Origin: Streptomyces sp. CNQ085
GTDB lineage: Bacteria; Actinomycetota; Actinomycetes; Streptomycetales; Streptomycetaceae
Reading direction: 5' to 3'
Assembly (NCBI RefSeq): GCF_022614595.1
Contig: NZ_JAJFAU010000004.1
Coordinates: forward strand, 1-38,658
DNA: 38,658 nucleotides
Positions 36,690 through 38,658 of the stretch are shown here, one piece after another (the first letter of the stretch is position 1; each line of letters starts with the position of its first letter). The position numbers and the translations under genes are program-made. The notes under the pieces are model-generated. The model searched no databases. It was not told where the DNA came from and was given only the letters and a program-made list of their open reading frames with translations.

Positions 36690-37760
36690 GTGCCGGATCA
36701 GGACGGATGGGACCTGCTGGTCGGACGAGAGGACCTCACGGCGACCGAGGTGCGCCCGGCTGCCCCGGCTCCACTGCGGCCCGGCCAGGTACGACTGGCA
36801 GCCGAGCGGTTCTCCCTGACGGCGATCACCGCCACCTACGCGCGCCTGGGTGAGTCCGAGCTGCCGTTCTTCGACGCCTTCCCCGGGCCCGAAGGCCGCG
36901 GCCGGGTTCCGGCCTGGGGTTACGCGCGGGTCGAGGAGTCGCGGCACCCGGACATCGCCGAGGGGACCCGCTGCTTCGGCTTCCTGCCGCTGTCGACCCA
37001 CGTGGTACTCACCGTCTCACCGACGGCCGGAGGCTTCGCCGACACCACTGCAGAACGGGACTACCTGCATCCCTGGTATCGCCGGTACCTGTCCGCCGGG
37101 GAGCCCGACGACCTGGACGACCACCGTGTCCTGCTGCGGCCCCTGTACCCCGCCTCGTTCGCCCTCGCCGAGTTCCTGGGTGGTGCGGCCCCCTCCAGGA
37201 CCGTGCTGGTCACCAGCGCCTCCAGCAAGACCGCCGTGGGGATGGCGGCCCTGCTGGCGGACAGGGATGACATCACCACTGTCGGGATCACCTCCTCCCG
37301 CAGTCTGCCCTCCGTACGGGAACTGGGCCACTACGACCGCCTCCTCGCCTACGAGGATCTCTCCCGCGCCGAGGTCTCCGGACCCGCCGTCCTCGTCGAC
37401 TTCACCGGCCAGGCCGAGCGGCTCTCCTCGGTCTACGAACGGTTCGGCACCGTGCTGGAGGACGCGCTGCTCGTCGGCTACACGCACCCCGGCGCGCAGA
37501 TCGAGCCGCCCCGGGGGCTGAGCGGTCCCGAGCCGTGGATCTTCTTCACGCCCTCGGAGGAGGAACGGTTCGCCGAGAAGGAGGGGGCGCAGGCCTACCG
37601 GTCCCGGTACCGCGCCGCCGAGGAACGCTTCGTCCGGGACGCGCCCTCCTGGCTGACCGTCGACCGGCGCAGTGGTCCCGAAGCACTCGCCGGTGCCTAC
37701 CGCGCGCTGATGGCCGGTGAGGTCCCGGCCCGCAGCGGCATCGTGGCCACCCCCCGCTGA
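36690..37760 (+). CDS. DUF2855-family protein
   Basis: Protein of 356 aa that I place in the DUF2855 family. It has a QVRLAAERFSLTAITATYA start, RGRVPAWGYARVEES and a central VLVTSASSKTAVGMAALLA segment resembling the nucleotide-binding loop of medium-chain reductases. A role as a zinc-free MDR-like oxidoreductase is plausible but unproved. The GTG at 36690 follows GGAGGGGAG; upstream residues from 36567 are low in character. DUF2306 follows after 49 bases in the same direction, so they probably form an operon. Confidence 0.75.
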   Translation: MPDQDGWDLLVGREDLTATEVRPAAPAPLRPGQVRLAAERFSLTAITATYARLGESELPFFDAFPGPEGRGRVPAWGYARVEESRHPDIAEGTRCFGFLPLSTHVVLTVSPTAGGFADTTAERDYLHPWYRRYLSAGEPDDLDDHRVLLRPLYPASFALAEFLGGAAPSRTVLVTSASSKTAVGMAALLADRDDITTVGITSSRSLPSVRELGHYDRLLAYEDLSRAEVSGPAVLVDFTGQAERLSSVYERFGTVLEDALLVGYTHPGAQIEPPRGLSGPEPWIFFTPSEEERFAEKEGAQAYRSRYRAAEERFVRDAPSWLTVDRRSGPEALAGAYRALMAGEVPARSGIVATPR

Positions 37761-37809
37761 GCCATTCCAGCCCCCATCCAGCCCACCCGCCCGAACGGAG
37801 CGCACCACC

Positions 37810-38541
37810 GTGTCCCAGAGTCTCGACGAACCCGTCGTGTCGTCCCGGCCAGACCACCCCGACGCCCCCCAGGGGCGCGCGGCTTCGCGCCGGGCGGACC
37901 GGAGGGGGTGGTTCGGCCGGTACTACACCGTCCCGCTCGCCGTCGCCGCCGCCGCCTACCTGCTCTACCAGCTTCCGCCGTACCTCACGTTCGACCCGGC
38001 GAACACACACATCCCCATGCAGTTCCCCCTGCACTACGCCGTCCTGGCCGGGCACGTCATGACTGGTGCGATCACACTGGTCACACTGTGTCTCCAGCTG
38101 TGGCCGTGGCTGCGCCGCAACCACCCGGCCGTCCACCGCTGGAGCGGCCGGCTGTACGTGTTCGCCGGTGCGCTGCCCTCCGCGGCGCTGGCCCTGATCA
38201 TGTTCCCGTTCTCCTTCCCCGCGGGCAGCGTGGCCGTGCTGATGTCCGGTGTGATGTGGGCGACGACGGCGATGGTCGGCTGGGTGCGGGCCCGGCAGGG
38301 CCGGTACGCCGAGCATCGCCGCTGGATGCTCTACAGCTTCGCGATCGTGTGGGGCCAGACCGTGTGGGGCCTGGTCATCGGGCTGACGCTCTTTCAGCTG
38401 CCTTACGCCATCGACATCACCTACATCTCCGAGTCGGCCCGGTGGGTCGGCTGGGTCGGCAACCTCGTGCTGGTCCACTGGTGGCTGGAGCGGACTTCCA
38501 GACGCGGGCAGGAGCCCGCGGTGGCGCGGAGCCGTTCCTGA
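37810..38541 (+). CDS. DUF2306-family membrane protein
   Basis: Membrane protein of 243 aa with about five to six hydrophobic segments: TVPLAVAAAAYLLYQLPPYL, then YAVLAGHVMTGAITLVTLCL, AALALIMFPF and WGLVIGLTLF. Conserved charged spots HRWSGRLYVFAG and EHRRWMLYSFAI include histidines that might bind heme in this family. The GTG at 37810 follows CGGAG; the first 45 residues are polar. The function of DUF2306 proteins is not established. Two hairpins follow the stop. Confidence 0.75.
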   Translation: MSQSLDEPVVSSRPDHPDAPQGRAASRRADRRGWFGRYYTVPLAVAAAAYLLYQLPPYLTFDPANTHIPMQFPLHYAVLAGHVMTGAITLVTLCLQLWPWLRRNHPAVHRWSGRLYVFAGALPSAALALIMFPFSFPAGSVAVLMSGVMWATTAMVGWVRARQGRYAEHRRWMLYSFAIVWGQTVWGLVIGLTLFQLPYAIDITYISESARWVGWVGNLVLVHWWLERTSRRGQEPAVARSRS

Positions 38542-38565
38542 ACGAAGCACCGCCCCGGCCGGTCT

Positions 38566-38595
38566 CCGGCCCCGCTCCCCGGAGGGCGGGGCCGG
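38566..38595 (+). terminator. Hairpin terminator after DUF2306 gene, first of two
   Basis: CCGGCCCCGC (38566-38575) pairs perfectly with GCGGGGCCGG (38586-38595) across a 10-base loop, 25 bases after the stop. A second hairpin follows immediately. Confidence 0.65.
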
Positions 38596-38596
38596 T

Positions 38597-38630
38597 CGCG
38601 GGGAGCCGTCGTGGCCCCCCGCTCCCCGCG
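38597..38630 (+). terminator. Hairpin terminator, second of two
   Basis: CGCGGGGAGC (38597-38606) pairs perfectly with GCTCCCCGCG (38621-38630), with a 14-base loop. Tandem hairpins are a strong end for the DUF2855-DUF2306 unit. Confidence 0.55.
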
Positions 38631-38641
38631 GTCCGGACCTC

Positions 38642-38658
38642 GGGGGGGGGGGGGGGGG
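38642..38658. other. Terminal run of 17 G, probable sequence artefact
   Basis: The window ends in an uninterrupted G17. Such runs at sequence ends often come from two-colour sequencing chemistry or from tailing of DNA ends before cloning, rather than from the genome. If the run came from end tailing, it would mark a true molecule end. Confidence 0.5.

Noticed and set aside
38533..38545. GTTCCTGAAC matching the transposon flank at 28217
   Set aside because: Only 10 bases match and they overlap the DUF2306 stop codon; probably coincidence.

Overview
This high-GC DNA looks like one end of a linear Streptomyces replicon, most likely a linear plasmid, carrying a pentalenolactone gene cluster. Evidence for the host and replicon: Streptomyces-style codon use with frequent GTG starts and ATGA/GTGA overlaps; a left end (about 1-360) packed with short palindromes with 3-nt loops, as in Streptomyces telomeres; a telomere-proximal DEAH helicase with repeated helicase-associated modules; and a parAB plus winged-helix 'rep' block beside an origin-like array of short repeats. 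No tRNA, rRNA, CRISPR array or housekeeping operon was seen.

Layout. (1) 1-4.25 kb: telomere-like palindromes, a small unknown gene, the helicase and an IS630-type transposase remnant. (2) 4.4-21.3 kb: the pentalenolactone locus. A divergent MarR-type regulator (pntR) is followed by a collinear run: gap1 (target-type GAPDH, self-resistance), pntM (P450), pntH (dioxygenase), an MFS exporter, pntF (dehydrogenase), pntE (Baeyer-Villiger monooxygenase), pntD (dioxygenase), pntB (prenyl diphosphate synthase), pntA (pentalenene synthase), pntI (P450), then three MEP-pathway genes, ispH, dxs and ispG. PntI and ispH overlap by ATGA, so precursor supply is translationally joined to the terpene pathway. 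The likely flow is DXS/IspG/IspH to C5 units, PntB to farnesyl diphosphate, PntA to pentalenene, PntI to 1-deoxypentalenic acid, PntH and PntF to the ketone, PntE to the lactone, PntD to pentalenolactones E and F, and PntM to pentalenolactone. (3) 21.5-25.3 kb: parB, parA and two winged-helix proteins, all on the minus strand, with two copies of a candidate centromere palindrome, a very strong terminator hairpin and an origin-like repeat region. (4) 25.3-38.6 kb: an accessory region with a short-chain dehydrogenase, a polytopic membrane protein, a decayed Tn3-family transposon (28249-31041) bounded by 47-bp inverted repeats and a 5-bp target duplication, and then a set of unrecognised metabolism genes: a monooxygenase/FMN-reductase fusion, an AhpD-like protein, a methyltransferase, a membrane acyltransferase, a DUF2855-like and a DUF2306-like protein. 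The window ends in two hairpins and a 17-base G run that is probably a sequencing or assembly artefact.

The most notable points are the MEP genes built into a terpene operon, the candidate parS site inside parB, the duplicated ribbon-helix-helix-like unit on ParA, the origin-like array, the transposon inserted in the loop of a terminator-like hairpin, and the monooxygenase/reductase fusion with a rewritten FAD motif. All identifications are from reading the sequence and from memory of the families; no database search was run.
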